NCBI GenBank assembly: GCA_040218575.1
Contig: JAVJRE010000002.1
Span: forward strand, 372,001 to 436,000
DNA length: 64,000 nt
Direction of reading: 5' to 3'
Source: Alphaproteobacteria bacterium
GTDB lineage: Bacteria > Pseudomonadota > Alphaproteobacteria > JAVJRE01
The stretch's first letter is position 1, and each line of letters opens with the position of its first letter. Shown here piece after piece: positions 50,289-59,888 of the stretch. Position numbers and translations under genes: made by a program. The notes beneath the pieces are model-generated. The model was not told the DNA's origin. It was given only the letters and a program-made list of their open reading frames with translations, and made no database searches.

Positions 50289-53135
50289 ATGTCAACAGAA
50301 GCCATGGACAAACTGGACATCACAGCCAGCCCGTCTGGATCTGACAGCACAATCAGAGCCTCCAGCAGGCTTCGATCAACCATAAAGCTCGGCGTCCGCG
50401 GCAAGCTGATGGTGCTGCTGACGGTATTCGGCATTGTGCCGGCGGCGGGCCTGTTCGGTGTCTACTGGTTCAGCGAGGGGCAGTTCGAGGATGCCTTCGA
50501 GCAACGCTACCTGAGCAGTGCCTCCAGTGTCATCGAGACCATCGAACGCAACCTGTTCGAGCGCTATGGCGACGTCCAGGCCTTCGGCCTCAACCAGGCC
50601 GCCCAGGACCCCGCCAACTGGCGCCGTCCCGGCCAGGATACCGCCCTGGTGCGGGCCATGAACGGCTATATGACCGGCTATGGCATCTACCGGGCCATGA
50701 CCCTCCTCGACCTCCAGGGCAATGTGCTGGCCGTCAATACCGTCGATCCCAGGGGCCAGGCCCTCGACAGCCGCCCCGCCTATGCCCGCACCTTCGCCGG
50801 CCAGGCCTGGTTCCAGGATGCCCTGGCCGGGCGCTTCCTGGAAGGCGCCAACGGCTTCACCGGCACCACCGTCACCGAGCCCTATCAGGACCCCTTCATC
50901 GCCTCCCTCTATGGCGATGACGGCTTCGTCATGGTCTTCGCCGCCCCCGTCCGCGACGACAATGGCCGCATCGTCGCCATCTGGGCCAACTTCGCCGACT
51001 TCGCCCTGGTCGAGGACATCATCGCCGGCGCCTATGACCAGCTCGCCGCAGAGGGCTTCGGCAATGCCGAACTCACCCTCCTCGACCGCAGCGGCAAGGT
51101 CATCGTCGACTACGACCCCAAGGGTCAGGGCTGGACCACCTATGACCGCAACTTCGCAGTCATCGGTCAGCTCAACCTGGCCGACGCCGGGGTCACCGCC
51201 GCCCAGGCCGCCGTCCGCGGCGAGCGCGGCTCCATGGTCGCCAACCACGCCCGCAAGGGCATCGCCCAGGCGGCCGGCTTCGCCCACACCCAGGGCGCCT
51301 ATGACTATCCCGGCCTCGGCTGGTCCGCTCTCGTCCGCGTCCCCACCGATCAGGCCTTCGCCACCGTCAAAAGCGTCGAACTGATCATGGAGCTGGCCAT
51401 CCTCGCCACCCTCGCCCTGGCCCTCACCGGCGGCTTCCTTATCGGCGGCGCCGCATCCAGCCCCATCCGCGCCATCGCCCGCGCCATGGACCGCCTGCGA
51501 CAGGGTGACACCGATATCACCCTGGAGCGCCGCTCATCCGACGAGATCGGCGACATGACCGACAGCCTCAACGCCCTCAAGGACGAGGTCGCCCGATCCT
51601 TCCAGCTGGCCCAGATGATCAAGCAGATGCCCCTCAACATCATGATGGCCGACAAGGACTGCACCATCACCTATCTCAACGACGCCAGCCGCAAGACCCT
51701 GCAGTCCCTCGAGCACCTCCTGCCGGTCAAGGCCAGTCAGGTCGAGGGATCCTCCATCGATATCTTCCACAAGAACCCCGCCCACAAGAGAGCCCTCCTC
51801 GCCAACCCCGCAAACCTTCCGCACAAGGCCGTCATCTCCCTCGGTGACGAAAAGCTCGAGCTCAACGTCAATGCCATCAACGACCAGAAGGGCCAATACG
51901 CCGGACCTATGCTCAGCTGGAGCATCATCACCGATCAGGTCCGCTCACAGGCCGAAACAGCCCGCCTGACCACGATGATTGAAGAAATGCCTATCAACGT
52001 CATGCTGACGGACACAGACAAGTTTCAGTTCGTCTATGCCAATCGCTCAGCCAGAGAAACGCTCAAGTCCCTTGAGCATCTGCTGCCCATCAAGGCAGAC
52101 GATGTGATCGGCGCCGATCTGGACATCTTCCAGAAGCAGTCAGAGCAGGACCGCAAAGCCCTGGCAGACCCGGCCAGCCTGCCCCACCGCAAGCGTATCG
52201 ATATGGGCGACGAAACCCTGGACCTGAGAATCTCACCGATCACGGACAATCAAGGCGACTATGTCGGTCCCATGGTCACATGGTCGATCATCACCCAGCA
52301 GGTTCGCCTGGCCGACACCTTTGAGAGCAACGTCAAAAGCGTAGTGGAAACCGTGTCGTCCGCATCCACCGAGATGCACTCTACAGCCCAGTCCATGAGT
52401 GCCTCGGCGGAGGAAACCAATCGCCAGGCAAGCGCCGTGGCGGCGGCCTCGGAAGAAGCCTCCACCAATGTCCAAACCGTGGCATCCGCGGCGGAGGAAC
52501 TGGCCAGCTCCGTGGAGGAAATCGCCCGCCAGGTCGACCAATCGAAAAAGATTGCCGGTCAGGCGGCCCAGCAGGCCATGAGCACCAACGCCCAGGTGGA
52601 AAGCCTTGTCGCTTCATCACAGAAAGTCGGCGAGGTCGTCAGTCTCATCTCGGAAATTGCCGAGCAGACCAACCTTCTGGCCCTGAACGCCACCATCGAG
52701 GCGGCACGGGCCGGCGATGCCGGCAAGGGCTTTGCCGTTGTCGCCAGCGAGGTCAAGAGTCTGGCCAATCAGACCGGCAAAGCGACGGAGGAAATCGCAG
52801 CCCTGATCAATTCGATCCAGCAGGCCACGGGCGACTCCGCTCAGTCGATACAGGCGATTGCCAAGACGGTTGAGGAAATCAACCAGATTTCCGCCACCGT
52901 CGCCGCCGCGGTCGAAGAGCAGGGCGCGGCAACCCAGGAGATCGCCCGCAATGTGCAGCAGGCCGCGGCCGGCACACAACAGGTTTCATCCAATATCGCC
53001 GGCGTCAACAAGGCCGCCAATGACTCAGGGGCGGCGTCAGCCCAGGTAGTCGAAGCGGCGGGCGAATTGTCCAAACAGTCGGAGAGTCTGCGCGCGGAAG
53101 TCGAGCGTTTCCTCGAGCAGGTGCGGACGCTCTAA
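50289..53135 (+). CDS. Methyl-accepting chemotaxis protein with Cache, HAMP and two PAS domains
   Basis: A 948-residue receptor (an ATG at 50223 would add 22). TM1 is about 40-61, a periplasmic dCache-like sensor about 65-360 ([32 protein letters not shown]), and TM2 about 365-387, followed by a HAMP linker. Two PAS-like domains start at [11 protein letters not shown] (about 443) and [11 protein letters not shown] (about 563). The methyl-accepting signalling domain has [19 protein letters not shown] near 785. From about 50560 to 51940 codons end almost always in C and Leu is often CTC; before and after, usage is like the neighbours. The ligand is unknown; the PAS domains suggest redox, gas or small-molecule sensing. 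Confidence 0.93.
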   Translation: MSTEAMDKLDITASPSGSDSTIRASSRLRSTIKLGVRGKLMVLLTVFGIVPAAGLFGVYWFSEGQFEDAFEQRYLSSASSVIETIERNLFERYGDVQAFGLNQAAQDPANWRRPGQDTALVRAMNGYMTGYGIYRAMTLLDLQGNVLAVNTVDPRGQALDSRPAYARTFAGQAWFQDALAGRFLEGANGFTGTTVTEPYQDPFIASLYGDDGFVMVFAAPVRDDNGRIVAIWANFADFALVEDIIAGAYDQLAAEGFGNAELTLLDRSGKVIVDYDPKGQGWTTYDRNFAVIGQLNLADAGVTAAQAAVRGERGSMVANHARKGIAQAAGFAHTQGAYDYPGLGWSALVRVPTDQAFATVKSVELIMELAILATLALALTGGFLIGGAASSPIRAIARAMDRLRQGDTDITLERRSSDEIGDMTDSLNALKDEVARSFQLAQMIKQMPLNIMMADKDCTITYLNDASRKTLQSLEHLLPVKASQVEGSSIDIFHKNPAHKRALLANPANLPHKAVISLGDEKLELNVNAINDQKGQYAGPMLSWSIITDQVRSQAETARLTTMIEEMPINVMLTDTDKFQFVYANRSARETLKSLEHLLPIKADDVIGADLDIFQKQSEQDRKALADPASLPHRKRIDMGDETLDLRISPITDNQGDYVGPMVTWSIITQQVRLADTFESNVKSVVETVSSASTEMHSTAQSMSASAEETNRQASAVAAASEEASTNVQTVASAAEELASSVEEIARQVDQSKKIAGQAAQQAMSTNAQVESLVASSQKVGEVVSLISEIAEQTNLLALNATIEAARAGDAGKGFAVVASEVKSLANQTGKATEEIAALINSIQQATGDSAQSIQAIAKTVEEINQISATVAAAVEEQGAATQEIARNVQQAAAGTQQVSSNIAGVNKAANDSGAASAQVVEAAGELSKQSESLRAEVERFLEQVRTL

Positions 53136-53177
53136 TACTGACCGTCTGGTCTCATAAGCAGCGGGCGCGGTGCGGAC

Positions 53178-54545
53178 TCAGAAAAACGTCCGCACCGCCC
53201 CTGTGATGCCATAGGCGTCATCCACCACATAAAGCATCTGCCAGCGGTCAAACGTGGTGCATGGGTGGGAAATACCGAACGCCACGAGATCACCTACAGC
53301 CAGCGGAGAGTCCGCGGCCACGTCCACATGAGCATGCTGATCACTCAACTGCCGTACACGTGCGGCACCAGAGAACGGCTCCGGCACAGTTGAATGACCG
53401 GAGCGATACCACGCCAGCGGCACCGGCAACTCGATGTCAAAGGACAGGTCACGCTTGCCGGCCGTGCAGATGACAAGTCCGGGCTCCGGACGCGATTGCA
53501 CCTGGGCCCATACCTCCAACGCCGACTGCAACCCTTCCCCCATGTCCAGGGCAAGCTCTCGCGCCGTGCCGCTGCGTTCCAGGAGACGGGCAAAGCTCCG
53601 GCGGTACTGGCCGGAGTCTTGGGTCAGGTAACAGCCGCTGCGGGTGATGACCCGCACCTCACCGAGAGTCCGGTCGCCGGCCAGACGGTCCACCACCATG
53701 TCGTAATAGGTCGAGCCGCCGGCCGAGACGATGACCGGGCCGCCGGCAAACCACCCTTCGCCCAATCCCCTGCGGACCGCGCCCGCCAATCGGTCCAGAT
53801 AGCGTGCTACGCGGTCTTCGGTGTCCGCCGAATCCCGACCCTCGACCTGTCCTTCATAACCCTCAATCCCAGCCAGGCTCACATACGGCGCAGCATCACC
53901 AACAGCACGGGCTACCGCCGCCAGATCATCGTCGCCGCGGCACCCTGTACGGCCGCCCGGAAGACCGATTTCGATCAACACGGTCAAGGGCCTGGTAAGA
54001 CCACAAGCGCGCGCGCCGTCAGCCAGCCGCGCCACACCGGCGGGTGAATCCACCAGGCTGTAGAACTCAAAATCCGGGCAACGCGCCAACTCGTTGCAGA
54101 CATAGGCGATGCCCTGGCGACTGACCAGTTGGTTGGCGAGCAGCACACGATCAATGCCGTGTGCCCGACATACACGAATCTGATCGGCCGTCGCCACTGT
54201 GATGCCCCAGGCACCGTCCGCTAACTGACGATGGAATAACTGTGGCGCCATGGTGGTCTTGCCATGCGGGCTGATGCATGCGCCTGACAGGCCTACGAAC
54301 CGCTGCATCCACCGGCTGTTATGGGCGATGGCGGACGCCTTGAGGACGGCAACAGGAAACGGCACGTCTTCGCCCAGCACAGACCAGCCGGCCTGGCCAA
54401 TGTCTTTCAAACGCCGGGGCGGCGCGCCGTTAGGATAGCCCTTGACCAGGTCATCGATCATCAGTCCATCGGTCCCGGGCGTGGTCAGCTCGCTGACTCC
54501 CACAGCTTCGCCCGGTGGTACGGGTTGTGGTGTCGACGTGTCCAT
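53178..54545 (-). CDS. D-serine dehydratase / D-threonine aldolase-like PLP enzyme (amino acid deaminase)
   Basis: A 455-residue fold-III PLP enzyme. The Schiff-base lysine is K96 in ISPHGKTTMAPQLFH. The C-terminal domain carries the zinc-ligand pair H427 and C429 (SHPCTTFDRW), as in eukaryotic-type D-serine dehydratase. IGLPGGRTGCRG and IEGYEGQVEG are typical of this group, often named amino acid deaminase. It probably removes ammonia from a D-hydroxy amino acid, but could be an aldolase. AGGGAGG precedes the ATG. It is divergent from an amidohydrolase gene with 149 bp between. Confidence 0.88.
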   Translation of the reverse strand: MDTSTPQPVPPGEAVGVSELTTPGTDGLMIDDLVKGYPNGAPPRRLKDIGQAGWSVLGEDVPFPVAVLKASAIAHNSRWMQRFVGLSGACISPHGKTTMAPQLFHRQLADGAWGITVATADQIRVCRAHGIDRVLLANQLVSRQGIAYVCNELARCPDFEFYSLVDSPAGVARLADGARACGLTRPLTVLIEIGLPGGRTGCRGDDDLAAVARAVGDAAPYVSLAGIEGYEGQVEGRDSADTEDRVARYLDRLAGAVRRGLGEGWFAGGPVIVSAGGSTYYDMVVDRLAGDRTLGEVRVITRSGCYLTQDSGQYRRSFARLLERSGTARELALDMGEGLQSALEVWAQVQSRPEPGLVICTAGKRDLSFDIELPVPLAWYRSGHSTVPEPFSGAARVRQLSDQHAHVDVAADSPLAVGDLVAFGISHPCTTFDRWQMLYVVDDAYGITGAVRTFF

Positions 54546-54694
54546 ATGGCGATCCTCCCTTTTCTCGTGGCACAGGCCCGTCTTGCCGCAGCGCAGGCCC
54601 CTCTTGTAGCCGCACGGGATTGTGTCAGGCTTCCCGGCGTGGGGCGAGACTGGTTCCTGCCAGTCCAGCCCGCCTTCAGCACGGCAGGTGACTC

Positions 54695-55969
54695 ATGGCC
54701 AGAAATCAGACCCCGCAGAAAGCATCCTGGGACCTTTTGCTCAAAGGGGGGCATGTGCTCGATCCGGCCCGGAATCTGGACGGGCCCGCCGATATCGCCA
54801 TGGCCGGCGGGAAAATCGCCGCGGTCGGCACGGGCCTTCCCCGCGCAAAGGCGAAAGAGGTCCGCAACGTCGCCGGCCGCCTCCTGACCCCGGGTCTGAT
54901 CGATTTACACACCCATGTCTATTGGGGTGGCGCATCGTGCGGTGTGGATGCCGATCGCATAGCCCGGCGCAGCGCGACCACCACATCGGTTGACGCGGGA
55001 ACAACCGGCGCCGGCAACTTCCGCGGCTTCCGCCATCATGTCATCGAGCGATCCGACAGCCGCATCCTGGCGTTTATCAACCTCAGCTTCCCTGGCATAT
55101 TCGGTTTTGCCCACGATCTGGACATCGGCGAGGCAAAGGACCTGAGCTATCTCAACCGCAAGCATTGCATCGAGATGGCGGAAGCCAACGCCGACCTTAT
55201 CGTCGGCATCAAGATCCGCATGGGAGTGGTGACGACCGGACAGTTGGGCATGAAGCCTCTGGCTCGTGCAAAGGCCGCCGCCGCCGCCATCGGTAAACCA
55301 ATTATGGCGCATATTTCGAAGGGACCGCCCGCCTATGGCGAGGTGCTGAAAGCTCTACGGCCAGGCGATATCCTGACCCATTGTTTCCGACCGGCCCCCA
55401 ACGGGCCCGTAACACCGTCCGGCACCATCAACCGCGAGCTTCTGCGCGCGCGCGACCGTGGTGTCATCATGGATATCGGCCATGGGAAAGGGTCGTTTGG
55501 CTTTACGGCGGCGCGGCGACTGCTGGATGCCGGCATCATGCCGGACGTCATTTCAAGCGATGTGCATAGCCTCAGCCTCAACGGGCCGGCCTTTGACGTG
55601 CTGGTCACCATGAGCAAGCTTCTGGCCATGGGCATGCCACTGACAGAGGTTGTCCGCGCGGCGACCGAGACGCCGGCGGCGGTCATCGGCCGGCCGGAGC
55701 TGGGCACTCTTTCCATCGGCTCGCCCGCAGATGTGGCCGTTCTGGAGCTCGCAAAAGGCCGCTTCAACTTTCGTGATGCAAATAACGAGGCCCTGGCGGC
55801 CAGACAGCGCCTGATTGCACGTGGCGTGGTCATTGCCGGTCGCTGGTGGTCCGACGGAGAGGACGATCCGTCAGGCCGCGGGCTCGACCCCTTCCCCCTG
55901 ACCATGCCGGCGGTGCCACGGTTGGCCCTGGACCGCCGCCGCCAGAGTGGCGCACCGCCGGTGTTCTAA
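54695..55969 (+). CDS. Amidohydrolase/deacetylase family metallohydrolase (COG3964-like)
   Basis: A 424-residue TIM-barrel metal hydrolase. LLTPGLIDLHTHVYWGG gives the first metal His pair, GIKIRMG holds the probable carboxylated-Lys region, PIMAHISKGPP and DILTHCFRP the next His, and VISSDVHSLSLNGP the metal Asp. The C-terminal ELGTLSIGSPADVAVLEL is the usual beta-sandwich. The family hydrolyses cyclic amides or N-acyl amino acids; the substrate is unknown. Placement opposite a D-amino-acid enzyme suggests supply of a deacylated or ring-opened amino acid. Confidence 0.9.
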   Translation: MARNQTPQKASWDLLLKGGHVLDPARNLDGPADIAMAGGKIAAVGTGLPRAKAKEVRNVAGRLLTPGLIDLHTHVYWGGASCGVDADRIARRSATTTSVDAGTTGAGNFRGFRHHVIERSDSRILAFINLSFPGIFGFAHDLDIGEAKDLSYLNRKHCIEMAEANADLIVGIKIRMGVVTTGQLGMKPLARAKAAAAAIGKPIMAHISKGPPAYGEVLKALRPGDILTHCFRPAPNGPVTPSGTINRELLRARDRGVIMDIGHGKGSFGFTAARRLLDAGIMPDVISSDVHSLSLNGPAFDVLVTMSKLLAMGMPLTEVVRAATETPAAVIGRPELGTLSIGSPADVAVLELAKGRFNFRDANNEALAARQRLIARGVVIAGRWWSDGEDDPSGRGLDPFPLTMPAVPRLALDRRRQSGAPPVF

Positions 55970-55982
55970 GCGTACGGCACCG

Positions 55983-57167
55983 TTAGCGGATGGAATCCGG
56001 TCGGGTTTGGTGCAGACCACCGTGGCGAACAATAACGCCGCGAGCGCGCCGCGACACGACCGCTTCAGCCAGGGTTTCGCCAGGCAGTGTTACAAGGTCG
56101 GCGCGGCAGCCCGGGCGCAATCCGTAGTCCGTCATACCAAGAGCCCGGACCGCCAGGCCCGTCGCCATATCCAGCGCAAAAGCGATGTCTTCGTCACGGC
56201 GAAAGCCGGAGCGCCAGGCCAACAACATGGCGCGCTCCACCATGTCCCCGTTGCCGAACGGGCTCCATCCATCGCGGATATTATCGGACCCGGCGGCCAC
56301 GACGACGCCGGCCTCGTACAACCGGCGGAACGGCGGCGGCGTCGCAGCAGCGCCACCATGGCTGATGATGGCGATTCCCGCTCTGGCCAGGCCGTCGGCC
56401 AGCCCTGCCAGACGGGAGGCGCCCACTTGCCCGAGGCAAAACCCGTGGCTGATAGCTACCTTGCCAGAGAGGCCCAGCGCCAGAGTTCGCTCGACGATCT
56501 GGTCAATCTGGCAGGCGCCGCTCTCACCGCCATCATGCAGATGGATGTCCAGTCCCTTGCCCGTTGCCTCGGCCAGATCAAACAGGATGTCGAGCTGACC
56601 ATTGACGTCATGATCAAAACCTTCGGGATCGACACCGCCGATGAGATCAGCACCGGCCGATAGGGCCGCGGCAAGCAAATCAGCCATGCCGGGTTCCCGG
56701 ACCACGCCGCTCTGAGGAAAGGCGACGATCTGAATCTCCATCTGGCCGGCAACCGCCTGCCGCGCTGCCAGAACCGCCTCAAGCTGGGTTAAACCGACAT
56801 CCGAATCGATGTCCACATGGGTGCGCAAGCGGGTCGTGCCGTTGTCCAGCATGGTCTGCAGCAGGGCCATCGCCCTGACTTCAACCGACTTGTCCAGTTG
56901 GCGGCGCTGGCGACGCTCCGTACGCACGCGATCCTGGATATCGGCCCCGGCCTCATGCGGTCGCCAGGCCATCCCCCAGTATGTCTTGTCCAGATGAACA
57001 TGACAGTCCACAAGCCCGGGCACGACGAAGGCGGCCTTGCCGTCAATGAGCATGTCGCCGCCCGCCGCGGATACCTCAGGACCAACTGCGGTGATGGTTT
57101 TGCCTTCGGTACGCACTGCAACGACCGAACCATCAACCTGGCGAACATTGGTCAGGACCAGACTCAC
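55983..57167 (-). CDS. Cytosine-deaminase-like amidohydrolase
   Basis: A 394-residue amidohydrolase in the CodA / N-isopropylammelide hydrolase group. VVPGLVDCHVHLDKTYWG (H56, H58) is the first metal site, LDIHLHDGGESG the middle His, VAISHGFCLGQ the next, and GSDNIRDGWSPFGNGDMVE the metal Asp. It starts with GTG in a GTGA overlap with the ALDH gene. The real substrate is probably a cyclic amine, amidine or lactam and need not be cytosine. It forms one transcription unit with the ALDH and dehydrogenase genes. Confidence 0.9.
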   Translation of the reverse strand: MSLVLTNVRQVDGSVVAVRTEGKTITAVGPEVSAAGGDMLIDGKAAFVVPGLVDCHVHLDKTYWGMAWRPHEAGADIQDRVRTERRQRRQLDKSVEVRAMALLQTMLDNGTTRLRTHVDIDSDVGLTQLEAVLAARQAVAGQMEIQIVAFPQSGVVREPGMADLLAAALSAGADLIGGVDPEGFDHDVNGQLDILFDLAEATGKGLDIHLHDGGESGACQIDQIVERTLALGLSGKVAISHGFCLGQVGASRLAGLADGLARAGIAIISHGGAAATPPPFRRLYEAGVVVAAGSDNIRDGWSPFGNGDMVERAMLLAWRSGFRRDEDIAFALDMATGLAVRALGMTDYGLRPGCRADLVTLPGETLAEAVVSRRARGVIVRHGGLHQTRPDSIR

Positions 57168-58675
57168 GCCCCCGGCTCCTGACCGAAACGAATACCCTGG
57201 GCCAGCGGTAGCGCGTCTGAGTAATTCACCGTAGTGGTCATGCGACGCATATAAGCGCGCCACGAGTCGGAGCCGGATTCCCTGCCGCCACCGGTTTCCT
57301 TCTCGCCGCCGAAGGCGCCACCGATTTCAGCGCCGCTGGGCCCGATATTGACGTTGGCAATACCGCAATCACTACCCGTAGCGGAGACGAAGCGCTCCGC
57401 CTCGCGCACATCGCGGGTAAAGATGCTGGAGGCCAGCCCCTGTGGCACATCGTTGTGTATGGTCAATGCATCGTCAATCCGGTCATAGGCCATAACATAG
57501 AGGATAGGGGCAAAAGTCTCCGTCCGCACAATTGCCGTCTGTTCCGGCATGGTGACAATGGCCGGCCGCACATACCAGGCATTGCTGCCCATATGGGTCT
57601 CCATGCGCTCTCCGCCATGAACAATGCCGCCTTCGGAACGCGCGGCGCTGAGAGCGTTCTGCATGGCCTCATAGGCATCGCCGCCGATCAGCGGACCCAT
57701 CAGTGTATCGCTGTCGAAGGGATCACCAATCCTGATCTGGCCATAGGACTGACGCAGTCGGTCGACCAGATCACCGCAGATACCCCGTTGAGCAATCAGG
57801 CGACGCAGAGTGGTGCATCTCTGGCCCGCCGTGCCGACGGCAGAGAACAGAATGGCTCGCTGCGCAAGGTCCAGATCGGCCGATGGAGCCACGATCATGG
57901 CGTTGTTGCCACCCAGCTCCAGCAGGCTGCGGCCAAGTCGCGCTGCCACCAGCGGAGCCACGGCGCGCCCCATGCGCGTCGAGCCCGTGGCACTGATCAG
58001 CGGCAACCGCGGGTCTCGCGCCATGGCTTCGCCGACGTCGCCGCCGCCAGTGACGATCTGCAACAGGTTTTCCGGCGCGTCCCCGAAGCGAGCGGCCGCC
58101 CGCCGGAACAGCGCCTGGCAGGCCAGCGCGGTCAGCGGCGTTTTTTCTGATGGCTTCCATACAACAGGATCACCGCAGACAAAAGCGAGCATGGCGTTCC
58201 ACGCCCATACGGCAACCGGAAAATTGAACGCGGAAATAACGCCCACCGGCCCCAGAGGATGCCAGGTTTCCCGCATGTGGTGGTGCACACGCTCGGATGC
58301 AATGGTCAGGCCATAGAGCTGCCGGGAAAGGCCGACGGCAAAATCAGCCACGTCGATCATCTCCTGAACTTCACCACGTCCTTCTTCAACGATCTTGCCG
58401 CTTTCCAGCGTCACCAGGCGGCCGAGAGCCATCTTTGCGCCGCGCAACTCCTCCGCAAACAACCGCACCAGCTCGCCGCGTCGCGGTGCGGGAACGTCGC
58501 GCCATATCTGAAAGGCGGCCACGGCGCGCCCGATCTTGTGGTCCACATCATCAAGTGAATCGGTTGCAAGCCGGACAACCAAAGAGCCGTCAACGGGACT
58601 TCGCACCGAAAGGCTGCCTTTGTGGAATGCCGCCGGATCAAGTCCTGCATCAGCCAGAATTGTATCGCGGTCCAT
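57164..58675 (-). CDS. Aldehyde dehydrogenase, ALDH7 / aminoadipate-semialdehyde type
   Basis: A 503-residue NAD(P)-dependent dehydrogenase. The Rossmann loop is ATGSTRMGRAV, the general-base Glu253 is in LLELGGNNAM, and the nucleophile Cys287 is in GTAGQRCTTLRRL. FNFPVAVWAWN carries Asn151, and the C-terminal IGGAFGGEKETGGGRESGSD is typical of ALDH7 (AASADH, AmaB), which oxidises 2-aminoadipate 6-semialdehyde. The start at 58675 (MDRDTILAD) is chosen over a longer frame. It is 19 bp downstream of the dehydrogenase gene and overlaps the deaminase-like gene. Confidence 0.92.
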   Translation of the reverse strand: MDRDTILADAGLDPAAFHKGSLSVRSPVDGSLVVRLATDSLDDVDHKIGRAVAAFQIWRDVPAPRRGELVRLFAEELRGAKMALGRLVTLESGKIVEEGRGEVQEMIDVADFAVGLSRQLYGLTIASERVHHHMRETWHPLGPVGVISAFNFPVAVWAWNAMLAFVCGDPVVWKPSEKTPLTALACQALFRRAAARFGDAPENLLQIVTGGGDVGEAMARDPRLPLISATGSTRMGRAVAPLVAARLGRSLLELGGNNAMIVAPSADLDLAQRAILFSAVGTAGQRCTTLRRLIAQRGICGDLVDRLRQSYGQIRIGDPFDSDTLMGPLIGGDAYEAMQNALSAARSEGGIVHGGERMETHMGSNAWYVRPAIVTMPEQTAIVRTETFAPILYVMAYDRIDDALTIHNDVPQGLASSIFTRDVREAERFVSATGSDCGIANVNIGPSGAEIGGAFGGEKETGGGRESGSDSWRAYMRRMTTTVNYSDALPLAQGIRFGQEPGA

Positions 58676-58694
58676 CAAAGCCCCCTGTCGGCGT

Positions 58695-59765
58695 TCAGGC
58701 GTAATGAAGGCCAAAGCGGTTGGCCAGAAAGCCGGCCAACGGCACATCTTCCTGTCGCAGGAAGCCACGGTCGGGCAGCGCGCCGGTCACAACCATATCC
58801 AGAACCGCGGTGATCCCCGATGCGGTCGTTAGCTGAATGGCACTTAACGTGCCAGCACCGCGATCCGTCGAATAGATTTTCTTGGCATAGGTTTCCTGCA
58901 TCAGCCGGCCGTCTTTCTCGCCGCTGACCGTGACGAACACGAGCACCACATCCTGCAGTGTCATCGGCACTGCTTCTTCCAGAATCTCGCGCAGCAAATC
59001 ACGCCGCAAATCCAGGCGCAGGTCACGAACCAGCATACGCATCATGTCGCGATGGCCAGGGTAGCGGACAGTCTTGTAGTTGAGGTCTTCAACTTTGCCG
59101 GCATAGGTATCGCACAACGTACCGAGGCCGCCTGATGTGTTGAAGGCTTCGTAGTTGTCGCCATCGAGGGCAAAGGTCTCAATGCCCTCCAGTGGCAGGA
59201 CTTCGATACGCTGCCCGCCATAAATCGCTTCACAGGGGTTACAGTACTCGTTGATCAGGCCATCGGTGCTCCAGGTCAGGTTGTACTTAAGGCTGTTCGA
59301 CGGAAATTGCGGGAGAGCACCGACCCGCATGTATATGTTGCGCAGAGACGTAAATCCCCGGGCCATGTCATTGGCGACAATGGAGATAAAACCCGGCGCC
59401 AGTCCACACTGCGGGGCAAACGTGGTTTCCGCCCCTTGTGCTATATCGCGTATAGCATGAGCGCTTTCGCGATCTTCCGTCAGATCGAAGTAGTGCAGAC
59501 CTTCCGCTCTGGCGGCCCGGGCAACGGTCTGCGTCAGGTGGAACGGTGCGGCGCTGAGAACCGCATCATGACCGGCCATGGCCGCGCGGACCGCCGACTC
59601 GTCCGACACATCAACCGCCTTCACCGCCCTGGCCCGCGATTGCAGGCGACTGAGCGCTGGCTCGCTGCGATCAATCACCGTGACGGTGTAGTCACCGGTC
59701 TCCCCCAGCAGATCAAGGATGGCGGAGCCGATCTTGCCAGCGCCTACCAGAAGCACTTTCGTCAT
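58695..59765 (-). CDS. Saccharopine dehydrogenase / lysine 6-dehydrogenase-like protein
   Basis: A 356-residue NAD(P)-binding protein of the saccharopine dehydrogenase family. The Rossmann GAGKIG is at 8-13, SAAPFHLTQTVARAA follows, and LAPGFISIVANDMARGF is the family middle motif. Its length fits bacterial lysine 6-dehydrogenase or the short saccharopine dehydrogenases. Beside an ALDH7 gene it would make 2-aminoadipate semialdehyde from lysine or saccharopine, which the ALDH then oxidises. No separate lysine-ketoglutarate reductase is present, which favours the one-step lysine dehydrogenase. The start at 59765 gives MTKVLLVG. Confidence 0.85.
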   Translation of the reverse strand: MTKVLLVGAGKIGSAILDLLGETGDYTVTVIDRSEPALSRLQSRARAVKAVDVSDESAVRAAMAGHDAVLSAAPFHLTQTVARAARAEGLHYFDLTEDRESAHAIRDIAQGAETTFAPQCGLAPGFISIVANDMARGFTSLRNIYMRVGALPQFPSNSLKYNLTWSTDGLINEYCNPCEAIYGGQRIEVLPLEGIETFALDGDNYEAFNTSGGLGTLCDTYAGKVEDLNYKTVRYPGHRDMMRMLVRDLRLDLRRDLLREILEEAVPMTLQDVVLVFVTVSGEKDGRLMQETYAKKIYSTDRGAGTLSAIQLTTASGITAVLDMVVTGALPDRGFLRQEDVPLAGFLANRFGLHYA

Positions 59766-59888
59766 ACAATGTCGTCCCGATGAAGCGCCCACGACCAGGT
59801 ATGGCCAGATTGGGACCAGTGGGCACTGTCCCGGACGCGACTATAGGCTAGGTTTAAGGCCCGGTGCAGGGATTCAACAGGAGGCGTC

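Noticed and set aside
50376-51287. 303-codon antisense frame in the chemoreceptor
   Set aside because: Glu/Gly/Ala/Val-rich text produced by the C-ending codon bias of the sense gene; used only as evidence for that bias.
50722-51384. 220-codon same-strand alternative frame in the chemoreceptor
   Set aside because: Pro/Ser-rich text made by the same codon bias; no start signal.
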